Shown piece after piece: positions 17,037 through 24,924 of a stretch of DNA of 64,000 bases. The translations under genes were made by a program, and so were the position numbers. Below the pieces are notes generated by a model. The model ran no database searches. It saw only the letters and a list, made by a program, of their open reading frames with translations, and was not told the DNA's origin. Each line of letters starts with the position of its first letter. Positions within the stretch are counted from its first letter, which is position 1. Origin of the DNA: Planobispora longispora (GTDB taxonomy: Bacteria > Actinomycetota > Actinomycetes > Streptosporangiales > Streptosporangiaceae); contig NZ_BOOH01000034.1 in the NCBI RefSeq assembly GCF_016863135.1, forward strand, positions 59,546-123,545, in the 5' to 3' direction.

Positions 17037-17783
17037 TCAACGGCTTTCCAGCTCGTACCTGATCAGGTGCTTGTCGGCGGGGAGCACGGAGACCGCCACC
17101 CGTACGGGGACGTCTTCCTCGTCATAGCCGACGCGGACATAGACGAGGACCGGCGTGCCCGACTGGAGCTGCAGTCGCTCGGCCTCCGAACTGGTGGGCA
17201 TCCGTGCCCAGATGTCGTCCACGACCCTGATCTGGGGGTGGCCGAGTTCCTCAAGCACCCGGTTGGCCCCGCGCGCGATGTCACCGGGACGGGCGATCTC
17301 CGATCCGGAGACCAGCGCGAGCGGGAAGTACGAGTCATTGGTGTTGTACGGCTGGCCGTCCACGAACCGCAGCCTGCGGCGGACCACGGCGAGCTCCTCG
17401 TCGGGCAGTTCCAGCCTGCTGGCGATCTCCTCCACCGGACGCACGATCGACACCTCGATCTCCTGGCCCGGCTTGCGGCCTTCCTGGGACACCGCCCAGG
17501 CGAAGGCCTCCCGAGTCTCCCCGGGCTGCGGCTGGAGCTCTCGCTGGGGATGCATGAGCAGCGGACGGCGTTCCCTGACCACGGTGCCCCGGCGCGGCGT
17601 CCGCGTGACCAGGCCCTCGTTGACCAGCTCACCGAGGGCGAGCCGGACGGTGTTCCGGCTCACCTGGTGGGTGAGCATGAGTTCGGATTCGGTCGGCAGC
17701 TGATCCCCCGGTCCGAGCACACCGGTGTAGATGGTCCTCCTGAGCTCGGAGGCCACCAATTGGTACAGCGATGACCGTGCCAT
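17037..17783 (-). CDS. GntR-family (HutC/UTRA) transcriptional regulator
   Basis: A 248-aa repressor-type regulator. The winged helix at residues 5-70 (YQLVASELRRTIYTGVLGPG, LPTESELMLTHQVSRNTVRL, EGLVTRTPRRGTVV) is followed by a UTRA effector domain (IVRPVEEIASRLELPDEELA, LRFVDGQPYNTNDSYFP, PVLVYVRVGYDEEDVPV). The effector is unknown. The ATG has GGGG six bases upstream. The 136-bp divergent space to the next gene has a weak CTAGA-N9-TCTAG repeat (about 17812-17826) that could be its operator. It probably controls itself and the GNAT gene. Confidence 0.88.
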   Translation of the reverse strand: MARSSLYQLVASELRRTIYTGVLGPGDQLPTESELMLTHQVSRNTVRLALGELVNEGLVTRTPRRGTVVRERRPLLMHPQRELQPQPGETREAFAWAVSQEGRKPGQEIEVSIVRPVEEIASRLELPDEELAVVRRRLRFVDGQPYNTNDSYFPLALVSGSEIARPGDIARGANRVLEELGHPQIRVVDDIWARMPTSSEAERLQLQSGTPVLVYVRVGYDEEDVPVRVAVSVLPADKHLIRYELESR

Positions 17784-17919
17784 TAAATCCCCTTTGTTCC
17801 AACAAACCTAGACGATCTGGTTCTAGTGGGGAACAGCCCCTTGACCTAACCTGCCAGGGGCCGCATCATCCAATCGTTGGTACAAATCCATCGAAAGGTC
17901 GGCAAGGGGGTGGAGGCCG

Positions 17920-18252
17920 GTGCCGTTGGTCCGTGCGGATGCGCCGTACCTGCCCTGGCGTGATCCCTGCGAGGCGACACGTTTACTGCGCTACGCGTTG
18001 CACCGCCAGGGGTTCACCCACACCTACCAGAGCAATGGGAACGGGATGTCCGTGCTTTCGGTGCTGACCGATCTGACCGTGTGGTGCAAGAGCGGATCGT
18101 TCATCTGGAGAGAAGACGGGTGCGAGATCTCGCACCCGGCGGACGATCCGGTCGGAGCGGCACGAATGATCTCCCAGCACTACCGGCGACCGGCCGCCGA
18201 GGACGACTCGGAGGTGATGGATTTCGCCCCCACCGACTCCCTGCGCGACTGA
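17920..18252 (+). CDS. Small conserved hypothetical protein
   Basis: A 110-aa soluble protein I cannot assign. It is compositionally ordinary, with a conserved-looking centre (FTHTYQSNGNGMSVLSVLTD, TVWCKSGSFIWREDG) and an acidic tail. Small proteins of this look accompany regulators in Streptosporangiaceae, but I know no function. The GTG start lies three bases after GGAGG. It is divergent from the GntR gene and is followed by two strong hairpins, so it is a single-gene transcript. Confidence 0.6.
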   Translation: MPLVRADAPYLPWRDPCEATRLLRYALHRQGFTHTYQSNGNGMSVLSVLTDLTVWCKSGSFIWREDGCEISHPADDPVGAARMISQHYRRPAAEDDSEVMDFAPTDSLRD

Positions 18253-18259
18253 CCGGCCT

Positions 18260-18287
18260 GAGGACCCCATCCCTCGCCGGGGTCCTC
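18260..18287 (+). terminator. Terminator hairpin 1
   Basis: GAGGACCCC-N10-GGGGTCCTC, a perfect 9-bp stem 8 nt past the stop of the small gene ending at 18252. Confidence 0.75.
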
Positions 18288-18312
18288 TACCGGCGCGCAG
18301 GGCGGAACGCGT

Positions 18313-18339
18313 CCTGGCGGGTCCCCCACGCCCGCCAGG
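18313..18339 (+). terminator. Terminator hairpin 2
   Basis: CCTGGCGGG-N9-CCCGCCAGG followed by GCGCGCTTT. It is a second stem 25 bp after the first, making a tandem terminator that isolates the kinase operon downstream. Confidence 0.75.
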
Positions 18340-18449
18340 GCGCGCTTTCGTGTGACGTTTCCCGATTTCGCGGGCTTCCGCTTTCCCGCGAGACACACCC
18401 ATAATGGGCGCTCAGGTGAAATGTCTCATCGAGAGACAGGGGCGTCTGA

Positions 18450-20408
18450 ATGCCGCATGCCGCACCTTTAACCCCGGCGGATCCACGGGAATTCGCGGGT
18501 TACCGGATCACCGGCAGGTTCGACGACCCGCGCTCGGAGGGCACCTATCTCGCCGAGGCCCCCTCCGGCGGTCAGGCGGTGATCCGGATCCTCTCCGGCG
18601 GCGCGGACCCCGACCGTTTCCTCCAGGCCGTGGAACCGCTGCGCGGGGTGTCGGCGTTCGGCGTGGCGCAGGTCCTGGGCGGCGGCGTGCACGACGGCCG
18701 GCCCTACCTGGTGAGCGAGCACGTCGAGGGCCCGGCGCTGGCGGAGGCGGTCCCGGCGGACGGCACGCTGCGCGGCGCCGCCCTGGACCGGCTGGCCATC
18801 GGCGCCATGGCCGCGCTGGCCGCCGTGCACCGGACCGGCGTCGTGCACGGCGACATCCGCCCGGAGACGGTGGTCCTGGGCCCCGACGGCCCCGTCGTCA
18901 CGGATTTCGGGCTCGTCCAGGCGCTGGGGGCCGTGGACACCGGGCCGACCCGGTCCGTCGGCCTGCCCGCCTACCAGGCCCCCGAGCAACTGGGCGGTTC
19001 CCCGCCCGGCCCCGCGGCCGACGTGTTCGCCTGGGCGGCGACCATGGTGTTCGCCGCGACCGGCGTCTCCCCGTTCGCCGCCGGCACGGTGGCCATGACG
19101 ATCAACCGGGTCCTGCGCGACGAGCCGAACCTCACCGCCGTGCCCGGGGAGCTGGGCTCCGTGCTGGCGGAGTGCCTGGCCAAGGACCCGGCGGACCGGC
19201 CCGCCGCCGGCGCCGTGCTGATGCGGCTGATCGGCGAATCGTCGCTCCTGCAGGCCGCCACGGCAATCGCCACCGGGCAGGTGCCCCACCCGCCGGCTCC
19301 CCCGCCGCGCGGAGGCCGTCGCCGGCGCGCCCTGCTCCTGGGCGGCGCCTTCCTCGCGGTGGCGGGCGTCGCCGGCGCCGCGGTGTACCTGGTGGCGCCG
19401 CCTCGACCGGCGGAGATCCGGCAGGCCGCCGCGGCGGTCACGCCCGGCGGCTCGCCGGCCCCGGCGCCCACGGCCGCCCAGCCCGTCACGACGGCGCAGC
19501 CGACCACCGCGGCCTGGGCGAAGGTCGAGAAACCGACCTCGGAGGTCGAGCTCGCCGGCACCTCCGTCACCGTCCACGAGCACCCCTCCGACCCCGTCAA
19601 GCTCAGCACCTACCTGCTGGCCAAGCAGCCGTTCACGTCCTACCTGCGGGAGCGGTCCGGGAACTTCCGCCAGGTCGGCACGGCGGAGCAGGCCGTGCCG
19701 TCCCCGGACGGCAGATGGGTGGCGCTGAACCCGTTCATCAAGTTCGTCGAAGCCGACCACGACCGGGTACGGCTGAGCAACCCGTCCACCGGGGAGCAGT
19801 TCACGGTCGCCACGGTCGAGAAACCCCTGCAGACGACGTTCCCGGTCTGGTCCCGCGACGGTTCCCGGCTGCTGCTGTCGATCCACGACCCGGAGAAGGA
19901 GCTGATCACCGGTTTCGTGCTCGTCGACCCGGTCTCCCGTACCGCCACCGCCGTCCAGGCCGAATACTTCGACCACGCGGCCAGGCCGTTCACCTTCATG
20001 CCCGACGGCCGGATCGCCCGCGGGTTCTCGGACGGCAAGCGGATCGGGATCAACGTCTACGACACGTCCGGGCGGGTGGCCAGGTCCATGCACTGGGTGG
20101 GCGGCCCGCAGGGCACCTCCTGGTTCTCCCCCTCCGGCGCCCTGTTCGCCACCTACTGCCCCAGGGGCGACGGGAGCATCTGCGTCTGGAGCACCGCGGA
20201 GGGCGAGCGGCGGGCCACCATCACACCGCCCGCTAAGGCGCAGCTGGACGGCTGGTTCAACGAGCAGCACGTCATCGTGCGGGTCCCGCACAAGAAGGGC
20301 GCCCGCCTCCAGCTCGTGGGCCTCGACGGCGCCGTCGAGCGTGTGCTGGCCGACGTGCCCCGGGAGGACGAGGCCTTCCTCAGGTTCGACCCGGTCGCGC
20401 CGAAGTGA
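18450..20408 (+). CDS. Receptor Ser/Thr kinase-like protein, predicted pseudokinase
   Basis: A 652-aa protein with a cytoplasmic kinase fold (about 15-275), one membrane helix (about 293-316, ALLLGGAFLAVAGVAGAAVY) and a 330-residue outer domain with propeller-like stretches (SPDGRWVALNPFI, PVWSRDGSRLLLSI). Key kinase residues are altered. The glycine loop is GRFDDPRSEGTYLAE rather than GxGxxG. The ATP lysine is Arg (AVIRIL). The HRDxKxxN loop reads HGDIRPET, keeping the Asp but losing the metal-binding Asn. DFG is kept (TDFGL). It is therefore probably a poor or inactive kinase. AGGGG seven bases before the ATG supports the start. The stop overlaps the next kinase gene. Confidence 0.82.
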   Translation: MPHAAPLTPADPREFAGYRITGRFDDPRSEGTYLAEAPSGGQAVIRILSGGADPDRFLQAVEPLRGVSAFGVAQVLGGGVHDGRPYLVSEHVEGPALAEAVPADGTLRGAALDRLAIGAMAALAAVHRTGVVHGDIRPETVVLGPDGPVVTDFGLVQALGAVDTGPTRSVGLPAYQAPEQLGGSPPGPAADVFAWAATMVFAATGVSPFAAGTVAMTINRVLRDEPNLTAVPGELGSVLAECLAKDPADRPAAGAVLMRLIGESSLLQAATAIATGQVPHPPAPPPRGGRRRRALLLGGAFLAVAGVAGAAVYLVAPPRPAEIRQAAAAVTPGGSPAPAPTAAQPVTTAQPTTAAWAKVEKPTSEVELAGTSVTVHEHPSDPVKLSTYLLAKQPFTSYLRERSGNFRQVGTAEQAVPSPDGRWVALNPFIKFVEADHDRVRLSNPSTGEQFTVATVEKPLQTTFPVWSRDGSRLLLSIHDPEKELITGFVLVDPVSRTATAVQAEYFDHAARPFTFMPDGRIARGFSDGKRIGINVYDTSGRVARSMHWVGGPQGTSWFSPSGALFATYCPRGDGSICVWSTAEGERRATITPPAKAQLDGWFNEQHVIVRVPHKKGARLQLVGLDGAVERVLADVPREDEAFLRFDPVAPK

Positions 20409-22435
20409 TGTCCCCCGGCACGCACCCCTCCCCCGAGGATCCCGGGCTCCGCGAGCTCCGCGAGCTGCCGGCGGGCTACCGCGTGCTCGGCAGGCTCGGC
20501 GCGGGCGGGCAGGGCGTGGTGTACCTCGCGGAGCTCGCGGAGCCCGCGCGCTCCGCGGAGTCGGCCGGGGGCGAGCGCGTCGCGGTCAAGGTGCTCCACC
20601 GGCACGCGGCCGGCGACCTGGGCCCGTTCCTCGCCGAGGCCGAGATGATCCGCAGGGTCCGGGCGTTCTGCACCGCCCAGGTGGTGGACTCGGGGGTGGC
20701 CGACGGCCTGCCGTACCTCGTCACCGAGTACGTCGACGGGCCGAGCCTGGCCCGGGTGATCGATGAGCGCGGCGCGCTGCGCGGGGCCGAGCTGGTCCGG
20801 CTGGTCTTCGGCACGCTCACCGCGCTGGCCGCCGTCCACCAGGCCGGGGTGGTGCACCGGGACTTCAAACCGGCCAACGTGCTGCTCGGCCGGGACGGGC
20901 CGCGAGTGATCGACTTCGGGATCGCCCGGCTGCTGGACGCCGCCGCCGGCACCGGCGAGCTGGTCGGCACGCCGCCCTACATGGCGCCGGAGCAGTTCGA
21001 CGGGGCGGAGGCCGGACCGCCCGCGGACATGTTCGCCTGGGCCTCCACCGTCGTCTGCGCCGCCACCGGCAGGCCCCCGTTCGGGACCGGACCGCCCCCC
21101 GCGGTGATCAACCGGATCCTGAACGAGCCCCCGGACCTGGGCGAGGCGGGGGAACTGGACGACGAGCTGCGCCGGCTGGTGACCGCCTGCCTGGACAAGG
21201 ACCCCGCCCGGCGGCCCACCGCCTCCGGCGCCCTGATGCGCCTGCTGGGCGGGGAGGTTCCCGCGCGGGAGCTCCTGCCCGAAGGGAGCCGCCGGGCCGC
21301 GCCGGACGCCCCGCCCGAGGGGGGCGTCCCCGCGGGGGGAGGGCCCCGCGGGAAGGACACCGCACCGCCGCCCGCTCCGGACCGGGCGCGACGGCCCCGG
21401 CGGGCCGTGGCGGTGGGGACCGCGCTGGCGGTCGCGCTGGTCGCGGGCGGTCTGGTGACCGCCCGCCTCCTGGCGGCCGGCGACCCGCCGGCCTCCTCCC
21501 CGTCCGCGGCTCCGCCCTCCTCGCCCGACCCCGTCGCCCCGCCGACCATGGCGGCCGAGCCGACCGCGCGGACTCCCGTCCCCGGCTCCGGGGTGACGCT
21601 GCACGAGGACCCCGCCGACGAGATGCGGGTCTCGTCCTACTGGGACCGGCGTTCGAAGGAGGCGCCCTGGTTCCTGCGGGATCCCCGCTCGGGCGCCTTC
21701 CGGCCGGTCGTGGAGCCGCGGCAGGCGATGGAGGTGGCCCCGGGCGGGCGCCTGGTCGCGTCGCTCTCGGCCCTGCGCCTGTACACGCTCGACTACGACC
21801 GCGTCCACATCGCCGACCGCGCCTCCGGCGGCTCCTACGACATCCGCACCGTGGACCGGCCGCTGTTCACCGGCGACCTCTCCTGGAACGACGACGGCAC
21901 CCGGCTCCTGCTCACCGTCTACGCGGAGGCCAGGGACGACGCGCCGTCCGTCGGCTTCGCGGTGGCCGACCCGGCCGGGCGCACGGCGCGCGTCACCCGG
22001 ATGCCCGCGACCGAGCACCCCTACATATGGGGTCCCGAACCCGGCACCGTGCTGCAGCGGGGTCCCGGCGGCGCGGTCCGGGTGTACGGCCTGGACGGCA
22101 CGCCGCGGCGGACCATCCCCGGCGTGGGCGACCTGCTCCGGGGCGGGGCCGTCGCCACCGCCGGGGGCGGTCTGTTCCTGACCGCCTGCCCGGACGCGCC
22201 CGGGGACACGTGCGTCTGGGACTACCGCTCGGGCGCGCGCGAGGCCAGGCTGCGGACCGGCGGCCGGATCACGGTGCACGGCTGGCTGGGCGCGGAGCAC
22301 CTGCTGGCCACCCGGAAGGGGGCGAAGGTCTCCGAGGTCGTCATGCTCGACCTGTCGGGGAAGGCCGTCCGGGTGCTCGCCGACGGGCCCGCCGCCGAGG
22401 TCGACAAGATCGCCCTGTCGTACACGCGGAAGTAG
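20408..22435 (+). CDS. Receptor Ser/Thr protein kinase, catalytically intact
   Basis: A 675-aa PknB-type transmembrane kinase. All catalytic elements are present: glycine loop GRLGAGGQGVVYLAE, AVKVL lysine, HRDFKPANVL, DFGIA and the APE-type MAPEQFDG. A membrane helix near residues 330-350 (AVAVGTALAVALVAGGLVTA) leads to an outer domain clearly related to that of the preceding protein (VTLHEDPADEMRVSSYW, LSWNDDGTRLLLTV, CVWDYRSGAREARL). The ATG overlaps the upstream stop by one base, and a GTG three bases earlier is also in frame. The overlap and shared outer domain suggest the two proteins form a complex. Confidence 0.92.
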   Translation: MSPGTHPSPEDPGLRELRELPAGYRVLGRLGAGGQGVVYLAELAEPARSAESAGGERVAVKVLHRHAAGDLGPFLAEAEMIRRVRAFCTAQVVDSGVADGLPYLVTEYVDGPSLARVIDERGALRGAELVRLVFGTLTALAAVHQAGVVHRDFKPANVLLGRDGPRVIDFGIARLLDAAAGTGELVGTPPYMAPEQFDGAEAGPPADMFAWASTVVCAATGRPPFGTGPPPAVINRILNEPPDLGEAGELDDELRRLVTACLDKDPARRPTASGALMRLLGGEVPARELLPEGSRRAAPDAPPEGGVPAGGGPRGKDTAPPPAPDRARRPRRAVAVGTALAVALVAGGLVTARLLAAGDPPASSPSAAPPSSPDPVAPPTMAAEPTARTPVPGSGVTLHEDPADEMRVSSYWDRRSKEAPWFLRDPRSGAFRPVVEPRQAMEVAPGGRLVASLSALRLYTLDYDRVHIADRASGGSYDIRTVDRPLFTGDLSWNDDGTRLLLTVYAEARDDAPSVGFAVADPAGRTARVTRMPATEHPYIWGPEPGTVLQRGPGGAVRVYGLDGTPRRTIPGVGDLLRGGAVATAGGGLFLTACPDAPGDTCVWDYRSGAREARLRTGGRITVHGWLGAEHLLATRKGAKVSEVVMLDLSGKAVRVLADGPAAEVDKIALSYTRK

Positions 22436-22492
22436 TCGTGCACGCAGGGGGAGGAGCCCGCAGGGCCACTCCGCCGGGGAGATCCGGGGCTC

Positions 22493-22894
22493 TCAGGCCG
22501 CCGGGCGCCAGTCGATCAGCGTCAGCCCGTCGTCCACCGCGGTGAAGGCCGCCTCGACGCGCTGCCCGGCCCGCGGGGGCTCCTCACCTCGCCAGTTGCC
22601 GTACATCACGCACTCGGGCGCGGCGGCCAGCCTGACCATCACCACGACGTACGGCTCCCGCACCCCGGGCAGGAACGGCTGGTGGCTGACGATCCAGCTC
22701 TCGATCCGCCCGGCGGGCTCGACCGGCTCCCAGCTCCACTCCGCGCCGCGGCAGCGGTGGCAGTAGGCGCGGGCGGGGAAGCGCGGCGTGCCGCAGGAGC
22801 CGCACCGCTGGAGGGCGAACTCGCCCGCGCGGACCCGGTCCCACCACTCCGCCGAGTCCCGGTCGGTCACCGGCCGTATCGCTTCCGCGGACAC
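22493..22894 (-). CDS. DUF35 OB-fold zinc-ribbon protein, Ltp partner
   Basis: A 133-aa protein with an N-terminal rubredoxin-like zinc ribbon (CGSCGTPRFPARAYCHRC, two CxxC pairs) and a C-terminal OB fold (GRIESWIVSHQPFLPG, YVVVMVRLAAAPECVMYGNW). In steroid side-chain degradation DUF35 proteins (for example in ChsH2) bind thiolase-like Ltp proteins to form an acyl-CoA retro-aldolase. The GTG start lies 4 nt after the Ltp stop, so the two are translated together and probably act as one enzyme. The operon is headed by the operator at 24055. Confidence 0.88.
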   Translation of the reverse strand: MSAEAIRPVTDRDSAEWWDRVRAGEFALQRCGSCGTPRFPARAYCHRCRGAEWSWEPVEPAGRIESWIVSHQPFLPGVREPYVVVMVRLAAAPECVMYGNWRGEEPPRAGQRVEAAFTAVDDGLTLIDWRPAA

Positions 22895-22898
22895 GGGT

Positions 22899-24041
22899 TC
22901 ACCCCTTCCTGAGGATCAGCGCCGAGGTGGCGGGCAGGATGTAGCCGGGCTGGGCGGTGGACAGGGCCACCTCGGCGCCGTCCACCTGCCGGTCGCCGGC
23001 GTCGCCGCGGAGCTGGGAGACGGCCTCGGCGACGTGGTTGATCCCGTGCACGTACCCCTCGGAGAGGAACCCGCCGTGGGTGTTGACCGGGATCCCCTCC
23101 CCCGAGGCGGCGTACGGCCCGCCCTCGCCCTTGGCGCAGAACCCGTAGTCCTCCAGCTGGACGACCACCGAGTAGGTGAAGCAGTCGTAGATCTCGGCCA
23201 CGTCGATCTCGGCGGGGCCGACGCCGGCCTGCCGGTACAGGCGGGGGGCCAGTTCGGCGGCGGCGGTCACCGTGACGTCGGACGGCCCGCCGGACAGGAA
23301 CGAGTCGCCGCCGCCCCAGGCCGCCGCGGAGATCAGCACCGGCGGGCGGCGCAGGTCGCGGGCCCGTTCGGCGGTGGTGACGACCAGGGCGCAGGCGCCG
23401 TCGGTCTCCAGGCAGCAGTCGAGCAGCCGGAACGGCTCGGCGATCCAGCGGCTGGCGAGGTAGTCGTCGAGGGTGATCGGGGTGCGCATCAGGGCCCGGG
23501 GGTTCTTGGCCGCGCTGGCGCGCTGCCGTACGGCGAGCTGCCCGAAGTGCTCTTCTTTAGTTCCATATTTCGCCATGTGGGCGCGGGCGAACATCGCGTA
23601 CTGCTGCGGCGGCGCGACGTACCCGTAGGGCGCCTGATACTGCACCTCGGGACTGACCGGCAGGCCGCGGCCGGTCCCGCCCATCCGGAACTCCGAGCGC
23701 GCGTTGATCGCCCGGTAGCAGACGACCGTCTCCGCCACCCCGGCCGCGACCGCGAGCGCGGCCTGCCCGATCACGGAGTGGGAGACGCTGCCGCCGCCGA
23801 ACTGGTCCAGGTGCCAGGAAGGCCGGTGGACGCCGAGCGCGGGGCCCACCACCGAGGGAGCCGCGGAGTCGCCGACCCGGTGGGTGGCCAGGCCGTCCAC
23901 GTCGTCGGCGGTCAGCCCGGCGTCCTCCAGCGCGGCCAGGATCGCCTCACAGGCCAAAGTCAGCGTGCTGACACCGGAATCCTTGGAGAACCGCGTGTAC
24001 CCGACGCCCGCGACGGCCGTACGGTCCCGGAATCCCGCCAC
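22899..24041 (-). CDS. Thiolase-like lipid-transfer protein (Ltp-type retro-aldolase)
   Basis: A 380-aa SCP2-thiolase-fold protein. It begins VAGFRDRTAVAGVGYTRFSK. Where true thiolases have the nucleophilic Cys, this reads QFGGGSVSHSVIGQ, as in Ltp aldolases that cleave rather than thiolyse. Other family blocks are CCLETDGACALVV, DVAEIYDCFTYSVVVQLEDY and HGGFLSEGYVHGINHVAE. With the DUF35 protein just downstream it should form a heteromeric aldolase acting on a beta-hydroxyacyl-CoA. I chose the GTG at 24041 because AGGGG lies about six bases before it; a GTG at 24047 is the alternative. The operator begins 14 bp upstream, so binding there should block transcription. Confidence 0.88.
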   Translation of the reverse strand: MAGFRDRTAVAGVGYTRFSKDSGVSTLTLACEAILAALEDAGLTADDVDGLATHRVGDSAAPSVVGPALGVHRPSWHLDQFGGGSVSHSVIGQAALAVAAGVAETVVCYRAINARSEFRMGGTGRGLPVSPEVQYQAPYGYVAPPQQYAMFARAHMAKYGTKEEHFGQLAVRQRASAAKNPRALMRTPITLDDYLASRWIAEPFRLLDCCLETDGACALVVTTAERARDLRRPPVLISAAAWGGGDSFLSGGPSDVTVTAAAELAPRLYRQAGVGPAEIDVAEIYDCFTYSVVVQLEDYGFCAKGEGGPYAASGEGIPVNTHGGFLSEGYVHGINHVAEAVSQLRGDAGDRQVDGAEVALSTAQPGYILPATSALILRKG

Positions 24042-24054
24042 ACGCACCCCCTAT

Positions 24055-24070
24055 CCAAGCAAGCGCTTGG
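24055..24070. promoter_or_regulatory. KstR2-type operator (site 3)
   Basis: CCAAGC-AAGC-GCTTGG, a perfect 6-bp inverted repeat. It contains CAAGCGCTTG and lies 14 bp before the Ltp start at 24041, in the divergent region shared with the flavin reductase. Confidence 0.85.
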
Positions 24071-24135
24071 CCAGAGGCTAGGCTGGTGCGCCGCGAGTGT
24101 CAACGAACACACTTTTTCCGGCGCTTCCCTACCAT

Positions 24136-24152
24136 CCAAGCAAGCGCTTGGT
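24136..24152. promoter_or_regulatory. KstR2-type operator (site 4)
   Basis: CCAAGC-AAGC-GCTTGG-T. The 14-mer at 24139-24152 (AGCAAGCGCTTGGT) matches AnCAAGnnCTTGnT at every defined position. It is centred 81 bp from site 3 and faces the flavin reductase-FadE30 operon, 88 bp before the ATG at 24240. Confidence 0.87.
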
Positions 24153-24239
24153 AATATGAAGGGGACGGCGGACCCCCGGTCCGCCGCCGCCATCCCCACG
24201 GGGGGCCGATCGGGCGCGATTGAGGAGGCGAGAGCGACC

Positions 24240-24884
24240 ATGGGCACCCACGCGGCACGGCTGCTGGAACCGGAGGGCCACTCCCGCGCGCATCTGAACG
24301 GACACGGGACCACCGGCAACGGAGCCGCCATGCGCAACGGCCTTCTCCCGGGTCACTCCGACGGATCCGGCGACCGGTCCCGCAGGCCCGGCGACCGCAA
24401 CGGGCCCGTCGACAGCACGCGGTTCCGGTCCGTGCTCGGCCACTTCGCCACCGGCGTCGTGGCCATCACCGCGATCGACCCCGACACCGGCGCGCCGTGC
24501 GGCCTGGCCGCCAACTCCTTCACCTCGGTCTCGCTCGACCCGCCGCTCGTGGCGTTCTGCGTGGCGCACACCAGCACCAGCTGGCCGCGCGTGCGCGCCG
24601 CCACGACCCTGACGGTCAACGTGCTGGCCGAGCACCAGCAGCCGGTCTGCGCGGCGCTGGCGAGCAAGGGCGGCGACAAGTTCGCCGACCTGGAGTGGAC
24701 CGCCTCCCCCAGCGGCAACCCCGTGATCAGCGACGCGCTGGCCTGGATCGACTGCTCCATCGAGGCCGAGCACCCGGCCGGCGACCACGTCATCGTCGTC
24801 GCCCGCGTCCACCAGCTCGACGTCCACGGCGACAGCGGCCCGCTGGTGTTCTTCCGCGGCGGCTACGGCCGGTTCCACACATGA
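24240..24884 (+). CDS. Flavin reductase, HsaB-like
   Basis: NAD(P)H:flavin oxidoreductase that supplies reduced flavin to a two-component monooxygenase. 214 aa with a 55-residue unstructured leader, then the reductase domain: FRSVLGHFATGVVAITAI, GLAANSFTSVSLDPPLVAFC, SWPRVRAATTLTVNVLAEHQ, AWIDCSIEAEHPAGDHVIVV and VFFRGGYGRFH. These blocks resemble HsaB of cholesterol degradation. No HsaA-type partner is in the window; the LLM protein at 6010 is one possible client. GAGGAGG lies 11 bases before the ATG; an in-frame ATG at 24156 would lengthen the leader. It is first in an operon with FadE30. Confidence 0.87.
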   Translation: MGTHAARLLEPEGHSRAHLNGHGTTGNGAAMRNGLLPGHSDGSGDRSRRPGDRNGPVDSTRFRSVLGHFATGVVAITAIDPDTGAPCGLAANSFTSVSLDPPLVAFCVAHTSTSWPRVRAATTLTVNVLAEHQQPVCAALASKGGDKFADLEWTASPSGNPVISDALAWIDCSIEAEHPAGDHVIVVARVHQLDVHGDSGPLVFFRGGYGRFHT

Positions 24885-24924
24885 CCGGGCTCACCGGGGC
24901 CGGGCGGCCCGCAGAGGAGGGCGC

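Noticed and set aside
20153..22300. 715-codon open frame opposite to the kinase gene
   Set aside because: Shadow frame; low-complexity Gly/Arg/Pro/His composition.
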